Assembly (NCBI GenBank): GCA_022825885.1
Contig: JAJDVY010000010.1
Coordinates: 1 to 63,715 of the forward strand
Origin: Nitrospirales bacterium
GTDB taxonomy: Bacteria > Nitrospirota > Nitrospiria > Nitrospirales > UBA8639
Direction of reading: 5' to 3'
DNA length: 63,715 bases
The stretch's first letter is position 1; each line of letters opens with the position of its first letter. Both the position numbers and the translations under genes were made by a program. Positions 33,348 through 40,831 of the stretch are shown here, piece after piece. The notes under the pieces were generated by a model, which was given only the letters and a program-made list of their open reading frames with translations, ran no database searches and was not told where the DNA came from.

Positions 33348-34352
33348 GTGGAACGTATTTCAGACCTGACAAAGGATCCGGAAGGGCGGACACGCAGGTC
33401 CGCCCCTACAGGGGAAGATCTTCTGCCGTCGGAAACGCCGTGGCAGGAATCCTTGCGGTTGTTTCGCAAGGATCGTCTGGCGGTGGTGGGGGCCTATGTT
33501 CTGGTGATGCTCCTGTTTGCGGCGATGTTCGGCAAGGTCCTGACCGAATGGGTGGTCGTGTTCGATCCCGAAGTCGTCCGCCTGCCGGAAAAATTTCTGC
33601 CGCCCTTGACGTTCTCGTCGACCGAAGAGGTCCCGGCCCATGATCGACCGTTCGGGGGCATCTATCTGTTGGGTACGGATGAACTGGGCCGTGACGTCTT
33701 CGCGCGCATGCTCCAGGGGTCGTTCGTGTCGTTGTCCATCGGGTTTATCGCGGTGGGCATTTCCCTGGCGATCGGGATCCTGCTGGGCGGGCTGTCCGGG
33801 TTTTACGGAAACGTCAGATTCGGCGTGATGACGGTCGATACGCTCATCATGCGGTTTACCGACGTGATGTTGTGTTTCCCGACCTTTTTCCTGATCCTCA
33901 CCGTGGTGGCCCTGCTCCCGCCCAGCATCTATAACATCATGATCGTCATCGGGCTGACCAGTTGGATGGGGACCGCCCGCTTCGTCCGCGCCGAATTTCT
34001 CGCGTTGCGTAAACAGGATTTCGTCGTGGCCGCCACCTCGATCGGGGCGCGGGACCGGCGCGTGATTTTCGCGCACATGGTGCCCAATGCCATCGCACCC
34101 GTGTTGGTTTCGGCGACCATCGGCGTGGCCACGGCCATCCTGACCGAGTCGGGCTTGAGTTTTCTCGGGTTCGGCGTGCAACCGCCCTATGCCACGTGGG
34201 GCAACATCCTGGCCGACGGCAAGGGGTTCATCTTTGACGCTCCCTGGCTCTTTTTCATTCCGGGCATGGCGATCCTGGTCGTGGTGTTGGCCTTTAACCT
34301 GGTCGGGGAAGGGTTGCGTGAAGCCCTTAATCCCAAACTGCGGAGACGCTGA
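33348..34352 (+). CDS. oppC: Oligopeptide ABC transporter permease (OppC type)
   Basis: The 334-residue permease contains the OppC_N region (LRLFRKDRLAVVGAYVLVMLLFAAMF), LLGTDELGRDVFARMLQGSFVSLSIGF, and the coupling loop DFVVAATSIGARDRRVIFAHMVPNAI. FGVQPPYATWGNILADG is typical of the family. The GTG start at 33348 precedes codons (GRTRRSAPTGED) supplied by a family C repeat at 33384-33411, so the first 25 residues differ from relatives. Its stop is 3 bp before the oppD start region. Confidence 0.94.
   Translation: MERISDLTKDPEGRTRRSAPTGEDLLPSETPWQESLRLFRKDRLAVVGAYVLVMLLFAAMFGKVLTEWVVVFDPEVVRLPEKFLPPLTFSSTEEVPAHDRPFGGIYLLGTDELGRDVFARMLQGSFVSLSIGFIAVGISLAIGILLGGLSGFYGNVRFGVMTVDTLIMRFTDVMLCFPTFFLILTVVALLPPSIYNIMIVIGLTSWMGTARFVRAEFLALRKQDFVVAATSIGARDRRVIFAHMVPNAIAPVLVSATIGVATAILTESGLSFLGFGVQPPYATWGNILADGKGFIFDAPWLFFIPGMAILVVVLAFNLVGEGLREALNPKLRRR
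33384..33411. repeat. Family C palindrome inside the start of oppC
   Basis: GGGCGGAC, ACGCA and GGTCCGCCCCTAC form a hairpin-capable repeat, read in frame as part of the OppC N-terminus. Confidence 0.75.
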
Positions 34353-34355
34353 ACG

Positions 34356-35339
34356 GTGAACGCTTCATCCCATCTCCTGGAAGTTTCGCATCTCTCCACG
34401 TCCTTCTTTTCGGATCAAGGGGAAATCCGCGCGGTCGAGGACGTCAGTTTTTCGGTGCAACCGGGACAAACCGTGGCGCTCGTCGGGGAATCCGGGTGCG
34501 GGAAATCCGTGACGGCTCTGTCCATCATGCAGTTGGTGGATTTTCCGGGAAAGGTGGTGGGCGGTCAGGTGACGTTCAAGGGCGCCGACTTGCTGACCTT
34601 GCCGGCCAAGGAGATTCGACGGATACGCGGCAATCAAATCGGCATGGTTTTTCAGGAGCCCATGACCTCGCTGAATCCGGTTTTCACGATCGGCGATCAG
34701 ATCGGCGAGGTGTTGGATATCCATACCACCCTGACCAAACACGAGATCCGGCAAGAAGTCATTCGCCTGCTGGGGAAAGTCCAGATCCCGGCGCCGGACA
34801 AGCGCATCGATCAATACCCGCACGAAATGTCCGGCGGCATGAAACAACGGGTGATGATTGCCATGGCTTTGGCGTGCCGGCCCGACCTGCTTATCGCCGA
34901 TGAGCCGACCACGGCGTTGGACGTGACGATTCAGGCCCAAATCCTGGAGTTGCTCAAGGAACTGCAACGGGAAATGGGCATGGCGATCCTGCTGATCACG
35001 CACAACCTGGGCGTAGTGGCGCAATTCGCGCAGGACGTCATCGTGATGTACGCCAGCCGTATCGTGGAACGGGCGAGCGTGCCGCAACTGTTTGCCGCGC
35101 CGTCCCATCCGTACACGCGGGCGCTGTTGCGCTCGTTACCCAAGCCCGGCGCGCGGGAAACCCGGCTCGAATCCATACCCGGCACGGTTCCGTCTCCGCT
35201 CATGTATTGCCGGGGGTGCCATTTTTCGACCCGGTGTCCGGACGCGCTGGATCGTTGCCCTGACGAGGAGCCGCCGCTCGTTGAAATTGCGCCGGGCCAT
35301 GAATCCGTGTGTTGGCTGCATCAATCCGGGAGTTCGTAA
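34356..35339 (+). CDS. oppD: Oligopeptide ABC transporter ATPase (OppD type)
   Basis: The 327-residue ATPase has Walker [11 protein letters not shown]-loop [19 protein letters not shown], signature [14 protein letters not shown], Walker [13 protein letters not shown] and the H-loop LLITHNLG. The C-terminal oligopeptide-transporter extension includes a cysteine-rich segment ([17 protein letters not shown]) that in relatives binds an iron-sulfur cluster. The start at 34356 is GTG (gtgaacgct). It works as a heterodimer with the OppF-type ATPase on the cytosolic face of the permease pair. Confidence 0.95.
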   Translation: MNASSHLLEVSHLSTSFFSDQGEIRAVEDVSFSVQPGQTVALVGESGCGKSVTALSIMQLVDFPGKVVGGQVTFKGADLLTLPAKEIRRIRGNQIGMVFQEPMTSLNPVFTIGDQIGEVLDIHTTLTKHEIRQEVIRLLGKVQIPAPDKRIDQYPHEMSGGMKQRVMIAMALACRPDLLIADEPTTALDVTIQAQILELLKELQREMGMAILLITHNLGVVAQFAQDVIVMYASRIVERASVPQLFAAPSHPYTRALLRSLPKPGARETRLESIPGTVPSPLMYCRGCHFSTRCPDALDRCPDEEPPLVEIAPGHESVCWLHQSGSS

Positions 35340-35362
35340 AGCCGTGGACGTGAACCCACAAG

Positions 35363-35411
35363 ACCCTTCGCTTCGCTCAGGGCAAGCTCCTTCGCTCCGC
35401 TCAGGGCAAGC
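35363..35411. repeat. Tandem family D repeats between oppD and oppF
   Basis: Two adjacent copies (CCCTTCGCTTCGCTCAGGG and CCTTCGCTCCGCTCAGGG, each followed by CAAGCTCC) lie just upstream of the oppF start. If translation began at GTG 35344 they would encode a doubled SLRSGQA. Confidence 0.8.
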
Positions 35412-35418
35412 TCCCCTC

Positions 35419-36393
35419 ATGCCGCTCCTGCAGGTCACGAACCTCAAGAAATACTTTCCCGTCCGAAGCGGTCTCTTCTCGAACGTATCGGCATGGGTCA
35501 AGGCCGTGGACGACGTGACGTTCGACATCAAGCCGGGAGAAACGTTCGGGCTGGTCGGGGAATCCGGTTGCGGCAAGACCACCGTGGGCCGGACCGTGCT
35601 GCGGTTGCAGGAACCCACCGGCGGCGACGTATTGTTCGAAGGCCAAGACCTGTTCGCCATGGATGCCAAGACGTTGCGAGCCACGCGCCGCCGGATGCAG
35701 ATCGTGTTCCAGGATCCCTACAGCTCGCTGAATCCTCGCATGACCGTCGGCTCCATCGTGGGCGAGCCGCTCAAGGTCCATCACCTGGCGAAAGGCAGCG
35801 AGTTGACGGATCGGGTCTGTCAACTCCTCAACCGCGTGGGCCTGAGGCCGGACCATTACCCGCGCTATCCGCACGAGTTTTCCGGGGGCCAACGCCAGCG
35901 GATCGGCATTGCGCGTGCCCTGGCACTGAACCCGAAGTTGATCGTGTGCGACGAAGCCGTCTCAGCCCTGGACGTGTCCATCCAGGCGCAGATCATCAAT
36001 CTGCTCAAGGACCTGCAAGCGGAGTATCGCCTGTCCTACCTGTTCATTACGCACGACTTGAACGTGGTGCAGTACCTGGCCGACCGGATCGCCGTGATGT
36101 ATTTGGGAAAATTGGCGGAAGTGGCGCCTGCCGGCGCCCTGTTCTCCGACGCCAAACATCCCTATACCCAAGCCCTGCTGTCCGCCAACCCCTTGCCCGA
36201 CCCCACGGTGAAACACGAACGCATTCTGCTGCCCGGCGACGTGCCCACCCCGTTGAATCCGCCCTCCGGCTGCAGGTTCCACACGCGCTGCCCGCACGTG
36301 ATGGAGCAGTGCAAAACCACCGATCCCCCCCTGATCCAGATCGGCAAACCCGAAGCCGGCCACAACGTCTGGTGCCATCTGTATTCGTATTAG
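35419..36393 (+). CDS. oppF: Oligopeptide ABC transporter ATPase (OppF type)
   Basis: From ATG 35419 the 324-residue protein opens [15 protein letters not shown], the usual OppF start. It has Walker [11 protein letters not shown]-loop [16 protein letters not shown], signature [14 protein letters not shown], Walker [13 protein letters not shown] and H-loop [12 protein letters not shown]. The C-terminus carries the [14 protein letters not shown] cysteine cluster, parallel to OppD. GTG 35344 is an alternative start but would translate two family D repeats (SLRSGQA twice). With OppABCD it completes the ATP-driven peptide importer. Confidence 0.94.
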   Translation: MPLLQVTNLKKYFPVRSGLFSNVSAWVKAVDDVTFDIKPGETFGLVGESGCGKTTVGRTVLRLQEPTGGDVLFEGQDLFAMDAKTLRATRRRMQIVFQDPYSSLNPRMTVGSIVGEPLKVHHLAKGSELTDRVCQLLNRVGLRPDHYPRYPHEFSGGQRQRIGIARALALNPKLIVCDEAVSALDVSIQAQIINLLKDLQAEYRLSYLFITHDLNVVQYLADRIAVMYLGKLAEVAPAGALFSDAKHPYTQALLSANPLPDPTVKHERILLPGDVPTPLNPPSGCRFHTRCPHVMEQCKTTDPPLIQIGKPEAGHNVWCHLYSY

Positions 36394-36478
36394 AGAAGGC
36401 AATGGTTTTTGAGTAAATGGTTCAGCGTGCCATGAAGGAAGATTGCGGGAACGTCAAAGAAGGTCTCAATAGGTCGTG

Positions 36479-36790
36479 ATGAAGTTTGAGGTTTCGACCC
36501 CATTGGGTTTCATGGTAAGAACAACGGAGGACTATTGGGAACTTCTCCTTTTCAAACATCCTGAAATTTCAGGAAAAGATCGTGAAGTGCAAGAGACGCT
36601 CAGGTCGCCCAATTTGGTTCGTCGAAGTCGTTATGATCCGACGGTGCATTTGTTTTATTTGCCTGAAGGGGACTATTATTTGTGCGTTGTGGCGAAGCGC
36701 TTAAATACAGAGGGTTTTATCATTACAGCCATAGAACGGATACGATCAAAGAAGGAGAGCAACTATGGCCCACGTCCGTGTGATTCATGA
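36479..36790 (+). CDS. Small toxin-like protein paired with a DUF2283 gene
   Basis: The 103-residue protein starts MKFEVSTPLGFMVRTTEDYWELLLFKHPEISGKDREV. It continues RSPNLVRRSRYDPTVHLFYL and YYLCVVAKRLNTEGFIITA, a compact alpha-beta pattern reminiscent of the RelE/DUF4258-type RNase folds. The family name cannot be given with certainty. It overlaps the DUF2283 gene by 26 bp, the arrangement repeated at 52431-52906 on the other side of the defence island. A toxin-antitoxin role is inferred from this layout. ATG 36479 directly follows a GTG that could also serve. Confidence 0.6.
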   Translation: MKFEVSTPLGFMVRTTEDYWELLLFKHPEISGKDREVQETLRSPNLVRRSRYDPTVHLFYLPEGDYYLCVVAKRLNTEGFIITAIERIRSKKESNYGPRPCDS

Positions 36791-36986
36791 CCCCGGTGGT
36801 GAGACATTGACCGTGTATTTTGCTGAACCTTGCTCTGACCAAGTGTGCGAAGAGACTGGTGAAGGAGTGATCCTGATCAAGGATCGTCAGAGTGGTGAAG
36901 TGATAGGGTTTGAGCGACTCTATTACAAGGCAATGCCCGGCCCCAATGCTGTCACTGTGGAAACGCTGGCAGTAGAGACCACATGA
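36765..36986 (+). CDS. DUF2283-family small protein
   Basis: The 73-residue protein reads VRVIHDPGGETLTVYFAEPC, GEGVILIKDRQSGEVIGFERLYYKA, the DUF2283 pattern of a short beta meander containing a G-x-I-(x)4-D-x3-G-E-V-I-G-x-E turn. DUF2283 proteins are commonly the second gene after a small RelE/DUF4258-like protein and are presumed antitoxins. It overlaps the preceding gene by 26 bp and the following 53-codon gene by ATGA. Confidence 0.75.
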   Translation: MAHVRVIHDPGGETLTVYFAEPCSDQVCEETGEGVILIKDRQSGEVIGFERLYYKAMPGPNAVTVETLAVETT

Positions 36987-37144
36987 CACTAACCGCAAGA
37001 ACATTGGAGAAACGTCTAAATGATCTCGCGAAGGAAGCGAAACTTAGCAGGAGCCGGTTTGGCAAAAAAGAGCGAACTAGAAGGGTTGAACAACTACTCA
37101 CCACACTGGGGAAGGACAGACGCTACAGGGTTGCCGTGAAATAG
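36983..37144 (+). CDS. Small basic protein (53 aa), third gene of the DUF2283 unit
   Basis: ATG 36983 overlaps the DUF2283 stop as ATGA. The product is very basic (MTLTARTLEKRLNDLAKEAK, then SRFGKKERTRRVEQLLTTLG) and probably two helices. No family is recognised. The tight overlap and absence of in-frame repeats argue that it is real rather than random. It could be a DNA-binding regulator of the pair. Confidence 0.45.
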   Translation: MTLTARTLEKRLNDLAKEAKLSRSRFGKKERTRRVEQLLTTLGKDRRYRVAVK

Positions 37145-37167
37145 CAAAGACCATAGATCCCCAAACG

Positions 37168-37292
37168 GTCATTCCCGACATCTTTCATCGGGAATCCAGA
37201 GTCTTTGTTTTTCCTCTGTTCTCCTGCTGTCATCCCCGGTCCTCGATTAAAAATGTCAAGGACAGGCCCCGATCGGGGATCCAGTGTCTTTG
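37168..37292. repeat. Direct pair of family A palindromes
   Basis: Two copies in the same orientation, 37168-37206 (TCATTCCCGACATCTTTCAT, then CGGGAATCCAGAGTCTTT) and 37228-37292 (TCATCCCCGGTCC...ATCGGGGATCCAGTGTCTTT). The second is interrupted by a short insertion that itself contains a partial copy. Confidence 0.7.
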
Positions 37293-37422
37293 ATATTGTC
37301 TTTCTGTCATTTGTCTTTACTTTCCTTTTTATCTGTGAGGACAACGACCCTGCCTTCCCGCTAACCCCTGCGGGAATGGCAGGCGGAGCGGAGCGGGTCG
37401 AGGTCGGAGTCGGGGGAATAGC

Positions 37423-37562
37423 CATAGTAACCGGACGGCCATGCTATGGTTCTGAACTAATTGCTATGTTTTGCTATGCGCTGCTATGTTTTGAGATGTT
37501 TTTGCTATAAATTCTATAAAAATCATAGCATAACATAGCAATATGCTATGTTTTCCATAGCA
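37423..37562. promoter_or_regulatory. Array of TGCTATG/CATAGCA sites upstream of hsdM
   Basis: Exact TGCTATG occurs at 37442, 37462, 37472, 37482 and 37544; its complement CATAGCA occurs at 37524, 37534 and 37556. Near-matches lie at 37423 (CATAGTA), 37492 (TGAGATG) and 37503 (TGCTATA). Consecutive sites at 37462, 37472, 37482 and 37492 are exactly 10 bp apart, as are 37524, 37534 and 37544, so a protein bound at each would sit on one face of the helix. Direct repeats on the left turn into inverted ones on the right. This looks like a multi-site operator for the restriction operon, perhaps read by the HTH of HsdM itself. Confidence 0.65.
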
Positions 37563-37605
37563 TGACATGATGGCGTGAAGATGGTTGCACAAGAGTTGAG
37601 TAAAA

Positions 37606-37650
37606 TGAAATTTTTTGATATATCTGATATTGTTTATATCAAACATTTCA
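37606..37650. promoter_or_regulatory. Long imperfect dyad immediately before the hsdM start
   Basis: Left arm TGAAATTTTTTGATATA (37606-37622) and right arm TATATCAAACATTTCA (37635-37650) are complementary except for one mismatch and one extra base, around a 12-nt centre. The dyad ends 6 bp before the ATG at 37657 and no Shine-Dalgarno is visible. It may be an operator, or an mRNA hairpin that limits translation. Confidence 0.6.
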
Positions 37651-37656
37651 TATTTT

Positions 37657-39492
37657 ATGGATATTCAATCAACCCTGCGCGCCATTCGAGCCAGACTTGA
37701 TCTCACTCAGCAGGAGCTTGCCGACAGGCTCGGCGTCTCCTTCGCCACGATAAACCGCTGGGAAGGCGGCACTACCAAACCGCAAAAGGCAGCACGGGAA
37801 GCGATTACCGCACTTGCCGCCGAGGCAGAACTTAACGAGGCGGAGGCAGCCGTGGAACCGACCGAAGCGGCAGCGCGCGTTACCCGACGCAGGGCCAAAT
37901 CGACCAGACGTGCCGCTTCTCCATCCACCAAACCCATGGAACAGATGTTGTGGGACGCGGCTTGCTCCATCCGCGGAGAAAAGGACGCCGCCAAGTTTAA
38001 AGATTACCTGCTCCCGCTCCTTTTTCTCAAACGGCTCTCCGACGTGTTCGACGATGAGATCAGTCGCCTGGCCGAGGAATACGGCGACCGCGCCACCGCG
38101 ATTGAGATCGCTGAAAGCGATCATAAACTACTGCGTTTCTACCTGCCACCCGAAGCGCGATGGAACATCATCAACGGCCGCGAAAGCTATGAGTGGCCGC
38201 TCGACGACAGAAAGCGAAGCACGCGCCCCCAGGACGTGGGCGAACATCTGACCATGGCCGTGCGGGCTGTCGTCAAACAGAACCCTTCCCTCTCGGGCGT
38301 CATCGACCTCGTGGATTTTGCAGCCGAGCGGAACGGTGAGCGCGACGTCAATCCGGCCAAACTCACCGCCGTGGTCGAAACCTTCTCCGACCTCCGTTAC
38401 CGGCTCGGTCTCGCCGACGTGCAACCCGACTTCCTCGGTCGCGCCTACGAATATCTCCTGCGCAAATTCGCGGAAGGGTCTGGCCAGAGCGCGGGCGAGT
38501 TCTTCACGCCGACTGAAGTCGGGTTCCTGATGGCGCATATCATGCGACCGAAGCCAGGAGAAGATTGCCACGACTATGCCTGCGGCTCGGCCGGTCTTCT
38601 CGTCAAACTCCAACTCGTTGCCCGTGAACTCGATCCTACCAGCCGCGTCCCGCTCAAGCTTTACGGTCAGGAACTGCAAGCCGAAAGCTATGCCGTTGCC
38701 CACATGAACGCCATCATCCACGACATGGACGTCGAGATCGCCAGAGGCGACACCATGATCAATCCCAAGTTCAAGACCGCGTCAGGCCGGATCAACACCC
38801 ACGACGTCGTGGTCGCCAATCCCATGTGGAACCAGCCATTCAGTCAGGAAGTCTTTGCCAACGACCCGTTCGACCGTTTCCGCCCCCGGGGCGGCATCAC
38901 GACCGGCAAGGGCGACTGGGCGTGGCTCCAGCATACGCTCGCCTGCCTGAACGAACGCGGACGCGCCGCAGTCGTACTCGACACCGGTGCCGTCACACGC
39001 GGCTCCGGTGCCAAGCACGAAGACAAGGAACGCAACATCCGCAAATGGTTCATCGATCACGACCTGATCGACGGCGTGATCCTGTTGCCGGACAACCTCT
39101 TCTACAACACTACCGCCGCCGGCATCATCGTGGTGTTGTCAAAACGCAAGCCAGCCGTGCGCAAGAACAAGATCATACTCCTCAACGCCAGCCGTCGCGT
39201 CGGCAAAGGCCGTCCCAAGAACTTCATCCCGGAAGAGGACATTCGCCCGCTCGCGGCGGCCTTCCGCAAAGGCGAGCCGGTCGAAGGCGAAGTCGCCGTG
39301 ATTACGCGGGAGCAAGCAGCCCAAGCCGACTACAACCTCAGCCCAAGCCGGTGGGTGGGGCAGGGAAGCTCCGCAGAAATAGGCTCGGTTAGTGTGCTAC
39401 TAAAAGAGCTTGTCTCACTTGACGACGAGGCGCACCAGCTTTCGGTGTCGTTGTCGAAACTCCTTGCGGGAGTCGTCGATGAGTCTGCTTAA
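37657..39492 (+). CDS. hsdM: Type I restriction-modification DNA methyltransferase with N-terminal HTH
   Basis: From ATG 37657 ([20 protein letters not shown]) the product is 611 residues. Residues 1-55 are an XRE-type helix-turn-helix ([23 protein letters not shown]), then a charged linker (about 56-95), then the HsdM_N helical domain and the N6-adenine methyltransferase. Motif I is [10 protein letters not shown] (C309) and motif IV is NPMW (388-391) in place of the usual NPPF/NPPW, a tolerated change. EFFTPTEV and KGDWAWLQH are also conserved. It methylates the target adenine with HsdS and forms the core of the restriction complex. It overlaps hsdS by 14 bp. The fused HTH is unusual and suggests autoregulation through the array upstream. 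Confidence 0.93.
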   Translation: MDIQSTLRAIRARLDLTQQELADRLGVSFATINRWEGGTTKPQKAAREAITALAAEAELNEAEAAVEPTEAAARVTRRRAKSTRRAASPSTKPMEQMLWDAACSIRGEKDAAKFKDYLLPLLFLKRLSDVFDDEISRLAEEYGDRATAIEIAESDHKLLRFYLPPEARWNIINGRESYEWPLDDRKRSTRPQDVGEHLTMAVRAVVKQNPSLSGVIDLVDFAAERNGERDVNPAKLTAVVETFSDLRYRLGLADVQPDFLGRAYEYLLRKFAEGSGQSAGEFFTPTEVGFLMAHIMRPKPGEDCHDYACGSAGLLVKLQLVARELDPTSRVPLKLYGQELQAESYAVAHMNAIIHDMDVEIARGDTMINPKFKTASGRINTHDVVVANPMWNQPFSQEVFANDPFDRFRPRGGITTGKGDWAWLQHTLACLNERGRAAVVLDTGAVTRGSGAKHEDKERNIRKWFIDHDLIDGVILLPDNLFYNTTAAGIIVVLSKRKPAVRKNKIILLNASRRVGKGRPKNFIPEEDIRPLAAAFRKGEPVEGEVAVITREQAAQADYNLSPSRWVGQGSSAEIGSVSVLLKELVSLDDEAHQLSVSLSKLLAGVVDESA

Positions 39493-40828
39493 CATAGAAT
39501 TTGCAGGTCGCCGCCGGTGGTCGCAAGTAGGTGACACCTATGAAGTTACGAGGAAGCCTCGGGGGCTTGATGCGTCTTCATTGGCAGCCATCCCATTCGC
39601 GTCGATGGCTGACATTCCACAAGGTGGTGCTTACGCGCCTGATTTCACTCTGAAGGCTCAGACCGAGATCAAGAGCGGAACGTATTTCGAGCGAGGTGAC
39701 ATTCTTGTAGCAAAAATTACCCCATCCTTTGAAAACGGCAAACAGGCGCTCACGACTCAGTTGCCAACACCTTTTGGTTTCGCAACTACGGAGGTGATCC
39801 CTCTTCGACCTCGCACTGACGGACACGATCGACGTTTGCTGTTTTTCTACCTGTTGCACCCAGATGTTCGTCATCACGTTGCCGAGCGCATGGAAGGCAC
39901 AACCGGCCGACAGCGTGTTCCTGAGGAAGTACTCCTCGGTTTGCCCTTCCCCGAGTTCGAACTAGAAGAGCAAACCGCGGTCTCGGACGTATTGGAGACA
40001 ATCCAGCGGCTAATGGCGACCGCGGCCAAATCCATACAAACGGCTGCTGCTCTCAAGCACGCGGCGATGCGGACGCTGTTCACGAAAGGCCTGCGAGGCG
40101 AGGCGCAGAAAGAAACCGAGATTGGCTCGATGCCGGAGAGTTGGGAGTTGGTATCCATTGGCAATGTCTTTGAAATCAAGCAAGGGCTTTCTCTGAAGGG
40201 CAATCTTTCCAACGATGGTCAAGGAATACCATTTCTCCGTACCTCCAATGTGTACTGGGGGCGTATCGAACTACAAAACGTCAGCCGGATGCGTCTGGTG
40301 GGTGCCGCGCCGACCAACAAGCTGTTGCGTTGTGGCGACCTTTTGGTGTGCGAAGGCGGCGAGATTGGGCGCGCGGCAACGTGGAACGGAGGAATTGAAG
40401 AGTGTCTATTTCAGAACCACCTTCACCGCCTTCGTCCTGTGGATGCCTCACGCACCTATGCACGGTTTGTGATGGCATGGTTAGAAGAAGGCTTCAAGTA
40501 CCGCAACGCCTATGAAGGTGCCGGAAACCGTACGACAATCCCCAATCTTTCCCGTGCTCGCCTTGCGGAGCTATTGATCCCGCAGCCATCTCCCGACGAG
40601 CAGCGTGAGATCGTCGCCATCCTAGACGCTATCGACTGTAAGATCGATTTGCACAGGAAAAAGTGTTCCGTGCTCGACGATTTGTTTAAGACCCTGCTGC
40701 ACAAGCTGATGACGGGGGAAATTCACATCACCGATCTCGACCTCTCGGCACTAGAGGAAACGACTTCATCTTCAGAGCTTACAGTGGCTAAAATTTATGC
40801 TCACGATTTGAGTTTACAGGAAAAATAA
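39479..40828 (+). CDS. hsdS: Type I restriction specificity subunit
   Basis: The 449-residue protein has two target-recognition domains separated and followed by coiled-coil spacers. TRD1 covers about 10-165 ([21 protein letters not shown], ending [20 protein letters not shown]). TRD2 covers about 215-400 ([60 protein letters not shown]). The second spacer is [20 protein letters not shown], with [10 protein letters not shown] typical of the end. TRDs set the bipartite recognition sequence, which cannot be predicted here. It starts inside the end of hsdM and stops 3 bp before the SIR2 gene. Confidence 0.94.
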   Translation: MSLLNIEFAGRRRWSQVGDTYEVTRKPRGLDASSLAAIPFASMADIPQGGAYAPDFTLKAQTEIKSGTYFERGDILVAKITPSFENGKQALTTQLPTPFGFATTEVIPLRPRTDGHDRRLLFFYLLHPDVRHHVAERMEGTTGRQRVPEEVLLGLPFPEFELEEQTAVSDVLETIQRLMATAAKSIQTAAALKHAAMRTLFTKGLRGEAQKETEIGSMPESWELVSIGNVFEIKQGLSLKGNLSNDGQGIPFLRTSNVYWGRIELQNVSRMRLVGAAPTNKLLRCGDLLVCEGGEIGRAATWNGGIEECLFQNHLHRLRPVDASRTYARFVMAWLEEGFKYRNAYEGAGNRTTIPNLSRARLAELLIPQPSPDEQREIVAILDAIDCKIDLHRKKCSVLDDLFKTLLHKLMTGEIHITDLDLSALEETTSSSELTVAKIYAHDLSLQEK

Positions 40829-40831
40829 TTC

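Noticed and set aside
35493-36416. 307-codon frame overlapping oppF in another phase
   Set aside because: oppF has all ATPase motifs in its own frame; this frame has none.
37442-37562. Possible CRISPR array
   Set aside because: The repeated unit is only 7 bp, spacing is about 10 bp and orientation varies; there are no spacers of CRISPR length and no cas genes.
38826-39392. 188-codon frame overlapping hsdM in another phase
   Set aside because: hsdM is fully conserved through this interval; the alternative frame is arginine-rich shadow.
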